Positions 1-6,504 of a DNA stretch of 10,396 nucleotides are shown in pieces. The DNA comes from Lysobacteraceae bacterium (GTDB taxonomy: Bacteria; Pseudomonadota; Gammaproteobacteria; DSM-19610): NCBI GenBank assembly GCA_020201295.1, contig JAIVHA010000219.1:1-10396 (forward strand), written 5' to 3'. The position numbers and the translations under genes were made by a program. The notes beneath the pieces are model-generated. The model was not told where the DNA came from. It saw only the letters and a program-made list of their open reading frames with translations, and did no database searches. Position 1 is the stretch's first letter. Every line of letters begins with the position of its first letter.

Positions 1-1652
1 GGTGACGGTAGCGGGCCATCCTCGGCCACTTGCTGCCAGGCAGGCAGCGCCAACAGGGGCTCCGCGGTCAGGCGCCAGCCTTCGCTGCCGTGGAACCGGC
101 GCCAGGCCTCGTGCACCAGCGCGCCCGCGAGCGCCCTGTCCTCCGCTGAATCACTGACTTCAGCCCAGGCAAGCAAGCCGGCGGCCACCTCGGCGTAATC
201 TTCGAGATCGCCCGCAACGGCAAAGCCATCCTGGGTGCGCATTCTGTATACCACATCCTTGTCAACCAGATTGCGGCGGATGAAATCCCGCAGCTCACGC
301 GCGGCGAGATGATGATTCTCCTGCCCGCTCACACGGGCAAGCTCTACCATGCCCTGTAGCAGCAGGCCATTCCAGGACGCCAGTTGCTTGTCGTCACGCG
401 GCAACTCGCGGCGCGCCCGCGCGTGCAGCAATTTTTCCTCGATTGTTTCCAGCGACCGCAGCAAGCGCTGGTCACTCAAGCCGGTTAACGCTTTCACTTC
501 GGCCATTTCACGCGACCGCATGGGCAAATGGCCGGCCTCGAAGACCGCATTTCCCTGCAACCCAAACCAATGCCCGGCCAGGACCAGTTCTGATGCATCG
601 AGCAAATGGTTGAGCTCCTCGAGGCTCCAGAGGTAATAGCCTCCCTCGGTTCCCTCTCCATCCAGCGCGGACAAACTCGAGATATAGCCGCCATCGTCCG
701 CGCGCATCTCCGCGCGAATGAATTCGAAGGTGTCCTCCGCCACCCGCAGCCATTCCGGCTCCTGCAGCACCTCGGCGGCGCGCGCATACAGACCCATCAG
801 TTGGGCATTGTCGTACAGCATTTTTTCGAAATGCGGCTCGCGCCAGCCCGGGTCGACGGTGTAGCGGAAGAACCCGCCCCCCAAGTGATCACGCAAACCC
901 AGCCACGCCATCTGCCGAAGCGTAAGCCGCAGGAATTTGGCGCGCGCGGGAGCCGGCTGGAGGGCCTGCATCTCCAGCATCACCCGCAGTTGGGGTGCGC
1001 GTGGGAATTTTGCCTGATCGCCAAACCCGCCCTCGAAATCATCGACCTCCTGCCTCACCGCGTCATCGAATGCCGCCAGCAGTGCACTGCCCTTCACGAC
1101 GGGCCTGGGTGATTGACTGTCCCGACCGCTTGATTCGTCCATGGCTGCACGCGCCAACCGGCTCAGCTCGGCCGGATCCTCACGCCAGAGGGCCTCGAGG
1201 TTTTCAATCAGGTCCAGGAAGTTTTCCGGGGGTGCGTATAGCAAACCCAAAAGGGGATATCCTTCGGGCGTCAGGAATACATTCAGAGGCCAGCCGGAAT
1301 GACCGCGCGTCTGCTGTACGAAATCGATCAGCTTGGCGTCGAGGGCCGGCAACAGCTCTCGGTCGATCTTGACCGGAATGGTAAAACGATTGAGAACAGC
1401 GGCAATTTCCCGATTCTGATAACTTTCCTGCTGCATGACGTGGCACCAGTGACAGGCGAAATAGCCACTGGAAATAAACAGCATGCGTCCTTCCTGCTGC
1501 GCCTGTAGCTGCACATCGGGATGCCAGTCACGCCATTGCACCGCATCATCAGCATGCATGGCCAGATAGGGGGATGGGTGGTCGGCAAGTGGGGATCGTG
1601 CTTCGCCAAGCGCCTCGAAGGAGAGCAGCAGAAACAGGAATATCAGCGGCAT
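1..1652 (-). CDS. DUF255 / YyaL-SSP411-like thioredoxin-fold protein with signal peptide (C-terminus off the window)
   Basis: The reading frame is open without a stop from an ATG at 1652 down to position 1, giving 550 codons; the C-terminus lies outside the window. Residues 1-18 form a short, very hydrophobic Sec-type signal peptide (MPLIFLFLLLS..), so the protein is probably exported. The thioredoxin-like domain (about 25-165) holds a CHWCH redox motif (C67, C70), followed by KIDREL, SGWPLNVFLTPEG and, further on, GGFGDQAKFPRAPQL. The (alpha/alpha)6-type region has DHLGGGFFRYTVDPGW, HFEKMLYDNAQL, SALDGEGTEGGYYLW, KQLASWNGL and DLEDYAE, all hallmarks of the YyaL/SSP411 family. Bacterial members are about 600-700 residues, so roughly 100-150 residues are missing beyond the window. 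The start is supported by GAGGAG (1661-1666) 8 nt upstream. It follows tatC by 61 nt on the same strand and may be co-transcribed. The biochemical role of this family is not settled; a periplasmic thiol-redox role is inference. Confidence 0.88.
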   Translation of the reverse strand, partial: MPLIFLFLLLSFEALGEARSPLADHPSPYLAMHADDAVQWRDWHPDVQLQAQQEGRMLFISSGYFACHWCHVMQQESYQNREIAAVLNRFTIPVKIDRELLPALDAKLIDFVQQTRGHSGWPLNVFLTPEGYPLLGLLYAPPENFLDLIENLEALWREDPAELSRLARAAMDESSGRDSQSPRPVVKGSALLAAFDDAVRQEVDDFEGGFGDQAKFPRAPQLRVMLEMQALQPAPARAKFLRLTLRQMAWLGLRDHLGGGFFRYTVDPGWREPHFEKMLYDNAQLMGLYARAAEVLQEPEWLRVAEDTFEFIRAEMRADDGGYISSLSALDGEGTEGGYYLWSLEELNHLLDASELVLAGHWFGLQGNAVFEAGHLPMRSREMAEVKALTGLSDQRLLRSLETIEEKLLHARARRELPRDDKQLASWNGLLLQGMVELARVSGQENHHLAARELRDFIRRNLVDKDVVYRMRTQDGFAVAGDLEDYAEVAAGLLAWAEVSDSAEDRALAGALVHEAWRRFHGSEGWRLTAEPLLALPAWQQVAEDGPLPS

Positions 1653-1682
1653 GACCAGTACTCCTCGCGGACAATCGTGCCA

Positions 1683-1712
1683 TGTGGCCACAGGCATGAT
1701 CATTGATGCCTG
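1683..1712 (-). repeat. Overlapping inverted repeats between tatC and the DUF255 gene
   Basis: CAGGCAT (1691-1697) pairs perfectly with ATGCCTG (1706-1712) across an 8-nt loop. The 10-bp palindrome TGTGGCCACA (1683-1692) abuts and shares two bases with it. In the minus-strand transcript these fall just after the tatC stop codon. No T-run follows, so this is not a standard intrinsic terminator; it could be an mRNA-stabilising or processing structure. The pairing is seen directly; function is a guess. Confidence 0.4.
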
Positions 1713-1713
1713 C

Positions 1714-2474
1714 TTATTTCGGCTCAGTCTTCGACCCTGAACCTTCCTCCGCCTCGATGCGGTCCAGCTCCGCGTCCATGTCATCGGGGGAAAGATCGGT
1801 GTCCGCCACCTCTTCTTCGGTGGCCGACTCGCGCACGAAATAACGCGACATGATGATGCCCACCTCGTACAACAGCCACATGGGCAGGGCCAACAGGGTC
1901 TGGGAGATCACATCGGGCGGTGTGAGCAGCATGCCGATGACGAAGGCCCCCACGATCACGTAGGGACGCTGCTTGCGCAGGGTCGCGGGCGTGACCGTGC
2001 CACTCCACACCAGCAGTCCGGCGCGGTGCCGGTGAGAAAGGCGAAGACGAGCGGGAACACCACGAAATAGGCAAAGGCCGCGCCAGCATAGAACAGCAGG
2101 GTACTGGAGACCAGCAGTGGCATTACCTTGCCGCGTTCATGGCGGTACAGGCCGGGCGCCACGAAGCCCCATACCTGGTAGAGAATGAAGGGCATGGCCA
2201 GGAAGATGGCCATTACCAGGGCAAGCTTGAAAGGAATCAGGAAGGGTGACGCCACCTCGATGGCGATCATGGAACTGCCTTCCGGCAGATGGGCGGTGAG
2301 CGGGCCGGCCAGCAGGGAGAACAGCTGGTTGGCAAAGGGCATCAGCAGCAGGAAGGCCACCAGCACCGCGAGCACCATGCGCAACACCCGGTCCCGCAGC
2401 TCCATGAGGTGGGACATGAAGGGCAGTTCGTCCAGGTCCTCGGGGGGAGATGGCTTAGCGGGTGTTGTCATCAT
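1714..2474 (-). pseudogene. tatC: TatC, twin-arginine translocase receptor subunit, disrupted by an internal deletion and frameshift
   Basis: TatC is the polytopic inner-membrane protein that recognises twin-arginine signal peptides together with TatB. The first part (2474 down to about 2017) is intact: LPFMSHLMELRDR, the periplasmic loop ending in EVASPF, and YQVWGFVAPGLYRHER, which carries the conserved signal-peptide-binding glutamate. It runs to VFPLVFAFLTGTAP. The next reading frame then resumes at LLVWSGTVTPATLRKQRPY, with GMLLTPPDVISQTLL and a charged C-terminal tail ending in a TAA at 1714. Compared with E. coli TatC, about 34 residues between TAPE and VLLCW are missing: the second periplasmic loop and transmembrane helix 4. 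The span is 761 nt, not a multiple of three; adding about 100 nt would restore a frame of 287 codons. The start ATG overlaps the tatB end by 20 nt. As written the protein cannot be made whole. It is either a real lesion or an assembly error. Confidence 0.9.
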
Positions 2475-2820
2475 CGGAAATCTTTACGGGACTGGGTTCC
2501 CTGGTCGGGGCCTTCGGCGCATCGGCAACAGCCTTCACCTGGTAATCGGGCTTCGCCTTCTCGAGCTCGTCCACGGCTTCCTGGGTTTCTTCCAGGATGT
2601 CGTGCAGACCGGGCAGCTGTGCCTGCTTCTGCAGGGCCTGTTTGAGTTCATCGGCAGCCAGTTCGCGATCGATATCGGCCTTGACGGAGGCCACCATGGA
2701 GCGCGCCTTGCCCAGCCACAGGCCGGCGGTGCGCGCCACTTTCGGCAGGCGTTCGGGACCGACCACCAGCAGCACGACGACGCCAATGAGCATCAATTCG
2801 AAAAAGCCGACATCAAACAT
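2455..2820 (-). CDS. tatB: TatB, twin-arginine translocase subunit
   Basis: TatB is a single-span membrane protein that forms the substrate-receptor complex with TatC. The 121-residue product begins MFDVGFFELMLIGVVVLLVV, giving one N-terminal transmembrane helix with the typical polar residue at position 8 (E8). This is followed by the hinge and start of the amphipathic helix, GPERLPKVARTAG. A long charged helical region (about 45-95) and a proline- and acid-rich tail follow, as in other TatB proteins. It lies between tatA (44 nt upstream) and tatC (20-nt overlap), the canonical tatABC order. Length and motifs are complete, with no sign of damage. Confidence 0.95.
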   Translation of the reverse strand: MFDVGFFELMLIGVVVLLVVGPERLPKVARTAGLWLGKARSMVASVKADIDRELAADELKQALQKQAQLPGLHDILEETQEAVDELEKAKPDYQVKAVADAPKAPTREPSPVKISDDDNTR

Positions 2821-2864
2821 GGAGGATCATCCGCGTGGGCGCCGTGGCGCCGCGTCGACGGGAT

Positions 2865-3101
2865 TCAGGCCTTGTCCCGCTCTTTGCGGGTCACTTCCCC
2901 GTCGATGACACGGCCTTCCTCGTGTTCTTCCAGCTTGGCATCGGAGGATTTTCCTTCCTCCTCGCCATCCTTGACGGCCTGTTTGAAGCCTTTCACTGCG
3001 CCGCCCAGGTCGGAACCCAGGGTCTTGATGCGCTTGGCGCCGAACAACACCAGCACGATCGCCAGAACAATCAGTAATTGCCAGACACTAATGCCACCCA
3101 T
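2865..3101 (-). CDS. tatA: TatA, twin-arginine translocase pore-forming subunit
   Basis: TatA oligomerises around the TatBC-substrate complex and allows folded proteins across the inner membrane. The product (78 residues from the ATG at 3101) has an N-terminal transmembrane helix, WQLLIVLAIVLVLFG, then the signature FGAKRIKTLGSDLGGAVKGFK amphipathic helix (split here by the window of the motif: FGAKRIK, then LGSDLGGAVKGFK) and a highly charged C-terminus ending RKERDKA. A GTG at 3104 is directly upstream in frame. The ATG at 3101 is preferred because it sits 7 nt after GAGGAG in the minus-strand leader. It is separated from the truncated hisE by about 22 nt and is probably transcribed with the his genes. 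Confidence 0.94.
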   Translation of the reverse strand: MGGISVWQLLIVLAIVLVLFGAKRIKTLGSDLGGAVKGFKQAVKDGEEEGKSSDAKLEEHEEGRVIDGEVTRKERDKA

Positions 3102-3123
3102 CACACTTCTCCTCGTCGTTGGC

Positions 3124-3321
3124 CTATGCGGCCGGTAGGCACGCAGGCCGGGTATCTATCGGACCCTTGGCGGCCAGGATGGTCTCGACGGCCTCTTCGC
3201 CCACTTTCTGCAGTATGGCATCCAGGCCCTTGTGGTACAGGCCGGCGACATAGGAACTGTCGGGGTCCGCCTGTTTGCGTTCCTCCAGCACCCGCGCCAG
3301 TTTTTCAAGGGTATCGCTCAT
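3124..3321 (-). CDS. hisE: HisE, phosphoribosyl-ATP pyrophosphatase, truncated at the C-terminus
   Basis: HisE hydrolyses phosphoribosyl-ATP to phosphoribosyl-AMP, the second step of histidine synthesis. The first 53 residues match the family well: MSDTLEKLARVLEERKQADP, SSYVAGLYHKGLDAILQKVG, then GEEAVETILAAKG with the first acidic metal-binding helix. The reading frame then runs into an unrelated tail (PIDTRPACLPAA) and stops at 65 residues; family members are about 105-110. The second catalytic helix (usually YExADLxFH, with metal-binding E and D) and the rest of the fold are missing. The protein is therefore predicted to be inactive. About 150 nt would be needed to complete it, so this looks like a deletion near 3160-3166, either real or an assembly artefact. 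Its start is 22 nt downstream of hisI, with a weak AGAAGAG ribosome site. Confidence 0.85.
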   Translation of the reverse strand: MSDTLEKLARVLEERKQADPDSSYVAGLYHKGLDAILQKVGEEAVETILAAKGPIDTRPACLPAA

Positions 3322-3343
3322 ATATGACTCTTCTGCCGCCGGC

Positions 3344-3736
3344 CTATTCCCGGTAGATCTCTGCGGGATCCTTGAGCACCGGCTCCACGACCCGCCACTC
3401 GCCGTCCTCCAGGCGGTGAAAGAAACAACTGCGCCTGCCCGTATGACAGGCGATGCCCCCCACCTGTTCGATTTTCAGTAACACTACATCCTTGTCACAG
3501 TCGAGGCGAATGTCCTTGACCTGTTGCACATGGCCCGATTCCTCGCCCTTGGGCCAGAGCCGCTGGCGCGAACGCGACCAGTATACGGCGCGGCCCTCCG
3601 CCACGGTGCGCGCCAGGGCCTCGCGGTTCATCCAGGCGAACATCAGGATCTCGCCGCTGGCCGCGTCCTGGGCAATGACCGGCACCAGGCCGTCTTCGGT
3701 CCACTGGACCTCGTCCAGCCAGGCGGTTTCGCTCAC
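3344..3736 (-). CDS. hisI: HisI, phosphoribosyl-AMP cyclohydrolase
   Basis: HisI opens the adenine ring of phosphoribosyl-AMP, the third step of histidine synthesis, using zinc and magnesium. The 130-residue product is full length for a monofunctional cyclohydrolase. It has LMFAWMNREAL, VYWSRSRQRLWPKGEESGH, and the metal-binding sequence RLDCDKDVVLL (C80, D81, D83) with GGIACHTGRRSCFF (C97, H98, C104). The start is a GTG whose bases form a GTGA overlap with the hisF stop, implying translational coupling. HisE is a separate downstream gene here, unlike the enterobacterial HisIE fusion. Confidence 0.95.
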   Translation of the reverse strand: MSETAWLDEVQWTEDGLVPVIAQDAASGEILMFAWMNREALARTVAEGRAVYWSRSRQRLWPKGEESGHVQQVKDIRLDCDKDVVLLKIEQVGGIACHTGRRSCFFHRLEDGEWRVVEPVLKDPAEIYRE

Positions 3737-4506
3737 AGCCGCACCTCGACCCCCGCCGCGGCCATGTGTTCCTTGGCCTGGTGGATGCTGAATTCGCCGA
3801 AATGGAAGATGCTGGCGGCCAGCACGGCGTCGGCCTTGCCCTCCACCACGCCTTCCACCAGGTGGTCCAGATTGCCTACGCCACCGGAAGCGATCACCGG
3901 CACCTCCACCGCCTCGCTGACGGCGCGCACCAGTTCCAGGTCGAAACCGTTCCTGGTGCCATCGCGATCCATGCTGGTGAGCAGGATCTCGCCGGCCCCG
4001 TAGTCCACCATGCGCCGCGCCCATTCGATGGCGTCGAGACCGGTGGCCTTGCGGCCGCCGTGGGTGAAGATCTCCCAGCGTGGCGGTTCATCTTCGTCGC
4101 TCACGCGCTTGGCATCGATGGCCACCACGATGCACTGGGAGCCGAAGCGCTCGGCGGCCTCGCGCACGAACTCGGGGCGCGCCACCGCGGCGGTGTTGAT
4201 GGCCACCTTGTCGGCGCCGGCATTGAGCATGCGCCGGATGTCGGGCAGCTCACGGATGCCGCCGCCCACGGTCAGGGGGATGAACACCTCGCCGGCCACC
4301 TGCTCCACCACGTGCACCATGGTCTCGCGGTCATCGGAGCTGGCGGTGATATCGAGGAAGGTGATCTCGTCGGCGCCTTCCTCGTCATAGCGGCGCGCCA
4401 CCTCCACCGGGTCGCCGGCGTCGCGGATCTCGACGAATTTCACGCCCTTGACCACGCGCCCGGCGTCCACGTCCAGGCAGGGGATGATGCGCTTGGCCAG
4501 CCCCAT
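3733..4506 (-). CDS. hisF: HisF, imidazole glycerol phosphate synthase cyclase subunit
   Basis: HisF is the TIM-barrel partner of HisH. It takes ammonia delivered by HisH and converts PRFAR to imidazole glycerol phosphate and AICAR. The 257-residue product is full length, starting MGLAKRIIPCLDVDAGRVVKG. The two catalytic aspartates are present (D12 in PCLDVD and D131 in VVAIDAKR). Phosphate-binding glycine loops TVGGGIREL and VIASGGVGN and the closing strand DAVLAASIFHFGE are also intact. Its ATG overlaps the hisA stop by one base (TGATG), and its stop overlaps the hisI start, so the three genes are tightly coupled. Confidence 0.97.
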   Translation of the reverse strand: MGLAKRIIPCLDVDAGRVVKGVKFVEIRDAGDPVEVARRYDEEGADEITFLDITASSDDRETMVHVVEQVAGEVFIPLTVGGGIRELPDIRRMLNAGADKVAINTAAVARPEFVREAAERFGSQCIVVAIDAKRVSDEDEPPRWEIFTHGGRKATGLDAIEWARRMVDYGAGEILLTSMDRDGTRNGFDLELVRAVSEAVEVPVIASGGVGNLDHLVEGVVEGKADAVLAASIFHFGEFSIHQAKEHMAAAGVEVRL

Positions 4507-5237
4507 CAGGCCCCGTCCACGAGGCGGTTCGCCTCGGCCAGATCGATGCTGCCTTCGTAGAGGGCACGGCCGATGATGGCGCCCATGATGCCCTCGTCCT
4601 CGCGCGCCGCCAGGGCGCGTATGTCATCCAGGGTGCTGACCCCGCCGGAAGCGATGACGGGGATGCTGATGGCATTGGCCAGTTCCGCCGTGGCTTCCAC
4701 GTTGACGCCCTTCATCATGCCGTCACGGCCGATATCGGTATAGACGATGGCCTCCACGCCGTCGTCCTCGAAGCGCTGGGCCATGTCGATGACACTGTGG
4801 TGGGACAGCTTCGACCAGCCGTCGATGGCCACCTTGCCGTCCTTCGCGTCCAGGCCGACGATGATATGACCGGGAAACTCCAGGCACAGGTCATTGACGA
4901 AGTGGGGCGCACTGACCGCCTTGGTGCCGATGATGACGTACTGCACGCCGGCGTCCAGGTAGGCCTGCACCGTGTCCTCGTCGCGGATGCCGCCCCCCAC
5001 CTGGATGGGCAGCTCGGGATAGGCCTCGGCGATACGGTGGATCACCTCGGCGTTCACCGGCTTGCCGGCGAAGGCCCCGTTCAGGTCCACCAGGTGCAGG
5101 CGCCGGGCACCCGCATCCACCCATTTTTTCGCCATTTCCAGGGGATCGTCCGCAAAGACGGTTTCATCCTCCATGCGCCCCTGGCGCAGGCGCACGCACT
5201 TGCCATCCTTCAGATCAATGGCCGGGATCAGCAACAT
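4506..5237 (-). CDS. hisA: HisA, ProFAR isomerase
   Basis: HisA is a TIM-barrel isomerase that converts ProFAR to PRFAR, feeding HisF/HisH. The 243-residue product is complete: MLLIPAIDLKDGKCVRLRQG with catalytic D8, PIQVGGGIRDEDT, IIVGLDAKDGKVAIDGW with the second catalytic acid D130, TDIGRDGMMKG, and the phosphate loop VIASGGVSTLDD. The start is supported by GAGGAA 7 nt upstream. It lies 81 nt after hisH, the longest gap between adjacent his genes here; that gap carries a hairpin. Confidence 0.97.
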   Translation of the reverse strand: MLLIPAIDLKDGKCVRLRQGRMEDETVFADDPLEMAKKWVDAGARRLHLVDLNGAFAGKPVNAEVIHRIAEAYPELPIQVGGGIRDEDTVQAYLDAGVQYVIIGTKAVSAPHFVNDLCLEFPGHIIVGLDAKDGKVAIDGWSKLSHHSVIDMAQRFEDDGVEAIVYTDIGRDGMMKGVNVEATAELANAISIPVIASGGVSTLDDIRALAAREDEGIMGAIIGRALYEGSIDLAEANRLVDGA

Positions 5238-5274
5238 TGCTCAGTTCCTCATTTTTCGATCGGATCCGCGTGGT

Positions 5275-5320
5275 GAGTGGGACAGGAATAACCGGTGATG
5301 AATTCCACCGTCCCCCACTC
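5275..5320 (-). repeat. Intercistronic hairpin between hisH and hisA
   Basis: GAGTGGGAC (5275-5283) pairs with GTCCCCCACTC (5310-5320) if two bases bulge. Inside it GGTG (5294-5297) pairs with CACC (5306-5309). The structure begins at the hisH stop codon and ends about 38 nt before the hisA start. There is no T-run after it on the minus strand, so full termination is unlikely. An mRNA-stability or processing role, tuning hisH against hisA, is possible but unproven. Confidence 0.4.
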
Positions 5321-5978
5321 AGTGGTGCGCCGGCACTTCCCCGTTCCAGCGCACGAAATTGGCCAGCAATTGTAAACCCGCGTGCTGGCTCTTCTCGGGA
5401 TGACACTGTACCGCAAAGAGGTTTTCCCGGGCCACCGCCGCGGCGAAGCCCAGGCCGTACTCGGTGCGTCCCGCCAGGTGGGCGGGATCGGCCGGGGTGG
5501 CATAGTAGCTATGCACGAAATAGAAGCGGCTGCCGTCGGGAATGTCACTCCACAGCGGGTGAGGCGCCGTCTGGTGCACCTGGTTCCAGCCCATGTGGGG
5601 GATTTTGAGACGAACGCCGCTGGCGGTGTCCGTCAGTCCCCCGGGGAAGCGGCGCACCTGGCCGGGAATCAGGCCCAGGCACTCCACCCCGCCGTTCTCC
5701 TCGCTATGGTCCAGCAGCGCCTGCATGCCGAGGCACACACCCAGCAGCGGCTTGTCCCGCGCCACCTCGCGCAGCAAATCGTCGAGACCAAGCCGGTGCA
5801 GCTCGGCCATGCAATCGCGAATGGCGCCCACGCCGGGGAAGATCACCCGGTCGGCACGGCGAATGGTATCGGGGTCGGCACTGACCCACACCCGGGCGTC
5901 TCCGGCCACGTGCTCGACGGCCTTGGCGATGGAGTGGAGGTTACCCATCCCGTAATCGATGATTGCAATGGAAGCCAT
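5319..5978 (-). CDS. hisH: HisH, imidazole glycerol phosphate synthase glutaminase subunit
   Basis: HisH is a class I glutamine amidotransferase that makes ammonia and channels it to HisF. The 219-residue product starts MASIAIIDYGMGNLHSIAKA and carries the oxyanion region FPGVGAIRDCM, the nucleophile C82 in LLGVCLGMQALL, and the catalytic pair H193/E195 in AVQCHPEKSQHAG. The HisF-contact motif IPHMGWNQV is also present. It is full length and undamaged, in contrast to its upstream neighbour hisB, 57 nt away. No strong Shine-Dalgarno is visible before its ATG. Confidence 0.97.
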   Translation of the reverse strand: MASIAIIDYGMGNLHSIAKAVEHVAGDARVWVSADPDTIRRADRVIFPGVGAIRDCMAELHRLGLDDLLREVARDKPLLGVCLGMQALLDHSEENGGVECLGLIPGQVRRFPGGLTDTASGVRLKIPHMGWNQVHQTAPHPLWSDIPDGSRFYFVHSYYATPADPAHLAGRTEYGLGFAAAVARENLFAVQCHPEKSQHAGLQLLANFVRWNGEVPAHH

Positions 5979-6035
5979 GGGAACTGGTATCGAATCAGTG
6001 GCAGAGGATTTCGGCTCGGGCCGCGCGTAACGACC

Positions 6036-6504
6036 TTACAGACATCCCTTGGTGGAAGGCATGATGCCGGCCATGCGCGGATCCGGTTCCAGGGCCATGC
6101 GCAGGGCACGACCGAAGGCCTTGAACACCGTTTCCGCCACGTGGTGGGCATTCTTGCCGCGCAGGCAATCGATGTGCAGGGTTACCTTGGCATGATTGAC
6201 AAAGCCCTGAAAGAACTCATGAAACAGATCCACATCGAAGTCTCCGATGCGGGCGCGGGGAAACTCCACGGCGAACTCCAGCCCCGGGCGGCCGGAGAAG
6301 TCCACCACCACCCGGGACAGGGCCTCGTCCAGGGGCACATAGGCATGGCCATAGCGGCGGATGCCCTGCTTGTCGCCCAGCGCCTGCGCGACGGCCTGGC
6401 CAAGGGCGATGCCGATATCTTCCACCGTGTGGATCCAGGTTCACCGTCACGGTGATCTGGGTTTCCAGGGTATCGCGGCTGACGCTGGCCGTGCGTGCTG
6501 ACAT
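6036..6504 (-). pseudogene. hisB: HisB, imidazoleglycerol-phosphate dehydratase, disrupted by an internal deletion and frameshift
   Basis: HisB dehydrates imidazole glycerol phosphate to imidazole acetol phosphate, a manganese-dependent reaction. The start is clear: ATG at 6504 with AGGTAGGAAG upstream, giving MSARTASVSRDTLETQITVTVNLD. One base later the normal sequence resumes in another frame at HTVEDIGIALGQAVAQALGD. It then runs intact through RRYGHAYVPLDEALSRV, SGRPGLEF, HAKVTLHI and KNAHHVAETVFKAF to the C-terminal MPSTKGCL. About 42 residues are missing between LD and HTVED. They include the FFDHML..HG metal-binding block and part of the DDHH motif. The span is 469 nt; restoring 125 nt gives exactly 198 codons, the usual size of monofunctional HisB. 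It is the first gene of the block, divergent from fnr. As written the enzyme is dead. Confidence 0.9.

Noticed and set aside
2000..2030. Programmed ribosomal frameshift in tatC
   Set aside because: A frameshift alone would not remove about 34 conserved residues; DNA is missing at the junction and no slippery heptamer was seen.
2185..3138. Open frame of 317 codons on the plus strand opposite tatC, tatB and tatA
   Set aside because: Antisense to three recognised Tat genes; Ser/Arg-rich and without family resemblance.
3766..4560. Open frame of 264 codons on the plus strand opposite hisF
   Set aside because: Shadow of hisF; His- and Gly-rich composition and no recognisable motif.
5382..6455. 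Open frame of 357 codons on the plus strand across hisH and hisB
   Set aside because: It is antisense to HisH with intact catalytic residues; low-complexity His/Gly/Ala composition is typical of a shadow frame.
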